A stretch of 6,355 bases of DNA from Elusimicrobiaceae bacterium (GTDB taxonomy: Bacteria > Elusimicrobiota > Elusimicrobia > Elusimicrobiales > Elusimicrobiaceae), in assembly GCA_017647245.1 (NCBI GenBank), contig JAGCKY010000141.1, positions 1-6,355 of the forward strand, written 5' to 3'. Under the pieces are notes generated by a model that saw only the letters and a program-made list of their open reading frames with translations, was not told the origin of the DNA and ran no database searches. Numbering within the stretch: position 1 is the first letter of the stretch; the number at the start of each line of letters is the position of its first letter. Shown in pieces: positions 5,151-6,355 of this stretch. A program made the translations under genes and the position numbers.

Positions 5151-5381
5151 TTATTCGTCCATCATTTTGCGTCCGGCTACATCGGTGGCTTTGTTTTCCA
5201 TTTCATGGGCCAGCTCTTTCCATTCGGCGCGTTGCGGCACAAAAGTATTTGTAATGCCGATTTTATTTTCTACGGTTAAATTCCACCCGCCGGGTACACG
5301 CAACCACGTATAGGTCAAATGGCCTTGTGTGTAGCTTAGACTTTCATTGAAAGTCAAATTGTAAATAGTTTTTTCGTTCAT
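5151..5381 (-). CDS. Small hypothetical protein, 76 aa
   Basis: A short soluble protein of unknown function, with no signal peptide or membrane segment. The first 50 residues alternate polar and hydrophobic positions (YNLTFNESLSYTQGHLTYTW, then RVPGGWNLTVENKIG and TNTFVP), suggesting a small beta-sheet; the last 25 are charged and likely helical (EWKELAHEMENKA). I chose the ATG at 5381 because a strong AAGGGGGG site (5387-5394) precedes it and a good promoter ends just upstream. The in-frame ATG at 5453 would lie upstream of that promoter. The clear promoter and ribosome site argue that it is a real gene. No recognisable terminator lies between it and tRNA-Arg. Confidence 0.8.
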   Translation of the reverse strand: MNEKTIYNLTFNESLSYTQGHLTYTWLRVPGGWNLTVENKIGITNTFVPQRAEWKELAHEMENKATDVAGRKMMDE

Positions 5382-5405
5382 TATTTCCCCCCTTCCGACG
5401 AAGAT

Positions 5406-5435
5406 ATTATAACGTTTTTCTGCGGTTAAGTTCAA
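5406..5435 (-). promoter_or_regulatory. Promoter of the 76-residue protein gene
   Basis: On the minus strand TTGAAC (5430-5435), an 18-bp spacer and a perfect TATAAT (5406-5411). Predicted start is about 5399, which leaves an 18-nt leader with the AAGGGGGG ribosome site. Confidence 0.75.
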
Positions 5436-5446
5436 GCGCGCGTGTG

Positions 5447-5466
5447 TACGCAACGGCCGGTGCGTA
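5447..5466. promoter_or_regulatory. 20-bp dyad between divergent promoters, candidate operator
   Basis: Half-sites TACGCA (5447-5452) and TGCGTA (5461-5466) flank a central CGGCCG (5454-5459) on the same axis. Nine of ten base pairs match; only 5453/5460 break symmetry. There is no T tail, so it is not a terminator. It covers the -35 position of the plus-strand nuclease promoter and lies 12 bp upstream of the -35 of the minus-strand promoter, a position suited to a dimeric regulator. Confidence 0.5.
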
Positions 5467-5469
5467 AAA

Positions 5470-5478
5470 TGCTACAAT
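5470..5478 (+). promoter_or_regulatory. Extended -10 promoter of the nuclease gene
   Basis: TGCTACAAT is an extended -10 (TGn plus TACAAT at 5473-5478). No good -35 is present; that position is occupied by the dyad. Predicted start is near 5485, followed by AGAGGA (5495-5500) and the ATG at 5506. Confidence 0.6.
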
Positions 5479-5505
5479 AATCATAAGTGTATATAGAGGA
5501 TTTGT

Positions 5506-6355
5506 ATGGCGAAAGGACTTTCATTTTCTTATTCCAAGATGGGCATGTATAAAGAATGCCCGCAAAAATATAAATTCCGCTACGTGCATATGCTGCCCGA
5601 ACAACCGAAATACTACTTTGCGTTCGGTTCGGCGTTACACGAAGTAATGGAATATATTTATGACCCTAAATCCGCTAAATTTCCGACGCTGACACAGGCG
5701 TTGGCTTTCTTTAAAAAGCATTGGGACAGTACGTCTTTTGACCAAAAGGGCTACGCCTCTATGGAGAAAGAGGCCCTGGGATTTGAAGAAGGTTGCCGTA
5801 TTATCCGGGCTTATTATGAAAAATATGGCAAGAGTCTGGTGCATCCGCTGTCTGTTGAAATGAAAAGCACGTTAGAAATGGACGGATTGAGTTTAATTAG
5901 TATTTTAGACCGGATTGACTATTTGGGCGACGGACGTGTGAAAATTTTGGATTATAAGACGGGTAAAACCGTACAGCGAGAGCCGGACCAACTCATGATG
6001 TATCAAAAAGTAGCGGAAAGTAGTCCGATGGTACTTAAACTGGTACAGACGTTGGAGCCCAAAGTCAAACAGGTGCGGGTAGAGCAGATGAGTTTTTATC
6101 ATTTGCCGACGTTACAGGAATTGACTTTTGAACGTTGTGAAGATAAAGAAATGTATGAATTTTGGCAACGGGTACTAAACGTGGCCGATGATATTCGTGC
6201 GGCCAAATTCGCGCCCACACCGGAAGAAAATAAATGTCATTGGTGTGATTATCGTAATATCTGTCCGGTGTTTACGGGCAAAGAGTACGACGGCCCCAGC
6301 GGTTTTGGGGCGAAAAATCCTTTTCCCCCCACGCCGGCAACAACCGTTGCGCCGG
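5506..6355 (+). CDS. PD-(D/E)XK nuclease with Fe-S cysteines (RecB/AddB/Cas4-like), partial
   Basis: The first 283 residues of a nuclease; no stop is reached before the window edge. The N-terminus SFSYSKMGMYKECPQKYKF is typical of the PDDEXK_1 family (RecB-like nuclease domain). Catalytic candidates are His45 in GSALHEVME, Asp135 in ILDRID, Asp149 and Lys151 in LDYKTGK, and Gln162/Tyr166 in the QxxxY motif. Cys18 together with Cys244, Cys247 and Cys253 (CHWCDYRNIC) form the four-cysteine iron-sulfur site also seen in AddB and Cas4. The domain ends near residue 256 and a Pro/Thr-rich tail begins, so the protein is probably close to its end and lacks a fused helicase in what is visible. A DNA-repair or recombination exonuclease role is likely. 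No cas genes or CRISPR repeats are nearby, so Cas4 is not supported. The start is set by AGAGGA 5 nt upstream. Confidence 0.92.
   Translation, partial: MAKGLSFSYSKMGMYKECPQKYKFRYVHMLPEQPKYYFAFGSALHEVMEYIYDPKSAKFPTLTQALAFFKKHWDSTSFDQKGYASMEKEALGFEEGCRIIRAYYEKYGKSLVHPLSVEMKSTLEMDGLSLISILDRIDYLGDGRVKILDYKTGKTVQREPDQLMMYQKVAESSPMVLKLVQTLEPKVKQVRVEQMSFYHLPTLQELTFERCEDKEMYEFWQRVLNVADDIRAAKFAPTPEENKCHWCDYRNICPVFTGKEYDGPSGFGAKNPFPPTPATTVAP

Noticed and set aside
5382..5453. Longer start for the small hypothetical protein
   Set aside because: The ATG at 5453 is upstream of the TTGAAC/TATAAT promoter and has no ribosome site, whereas AAGGGGGG precedes the ATG at 5381.
5506..6355. Cas4 of a CRISPR system
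   Set aside because: The nuclease shares motifs and Fe-S cysteines with Cas4, but no repeats, spacers or other cas genes are visible and it is longer than a typical Cas4.

Overview
The window holds nine protein genes (one cut by the right edge) and one tRNA gene, packed tightly on both strands. The best clue to the host is the pair of type IV pilin-like proteins. Both share the leader and N-terminal helix GFTLIELLVVVLIIGILAA and then ALPQY, and both have six cysteines in the mature part. I associate this style of multi-copy pseudopilin family with Elusimicrobiota, especially the gut-associated lineage near Elusimicrobium. That taxon call is inference from recall, not proof. Most genes have purine-rich Shine-Dalgarno sites, and recognisable sigma70-type promoters are common.

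Layout. Positions 24-1352 (minus): a type IV pilin-like gene preceded by a radical SAM enzyme of the spore-photoproduct-lyase-like (SPL) family. Positions 1383-2102 (plus): a sirtuin, divergent from the radical SAM gene across only 30 bp with overlapping promoters, closed by a clear intrinsic terminator. Positions 2180-2993 (plus): a second pilin gene with an unusual front end. Positions 3012-5381 (minus): an HD-domain hydrolase, a DUF805 membrane protein, a TPR/HEPN-like protein of unknown function, tRNA-Arg(TCT) and a 76-residue unknown protein. Positions 5506-6355 (plus): a PD-(D/E)XK nuclease with a four-cysteine iron-sulfur signature, running off the window.

The most remarkable stretch is 2180-2490. 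The second pilin is driven by a promoter whose 16-bp spacer is almost entirely a run of 12 T, a classic substrate for slipped-strand phase variation. Its transcript leader then carries a roughly 100-nt GC-rich palindromic repeat. After a good ribosome binding site and the codons for Met-Lys-Lys, a second, different palindromic repeat of about 116 bp lies in frame inside the coding sequence, before the prepilin cleavage glycine. It expands the leader peptide from the 4 residues seen in the neighbouring pilin to 51. No alternative ATG, GTG or TTG lies between the repeat and the cleavage site. This looks like an in-frame palindromic element analogous to the Rickettsia palindromic elements, but in a prepilin leader.

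A second regulatory feature is a near-perfect 20-bp dyad between the divergent promoters of the small unknown gene and the nuclease gene, a good candidate operator. Apart from the operon-like neighbours, the genes do not form one obvious pathway. The window reads as ordinary chromosome with a locally repeat-invaded surface-protein gene.
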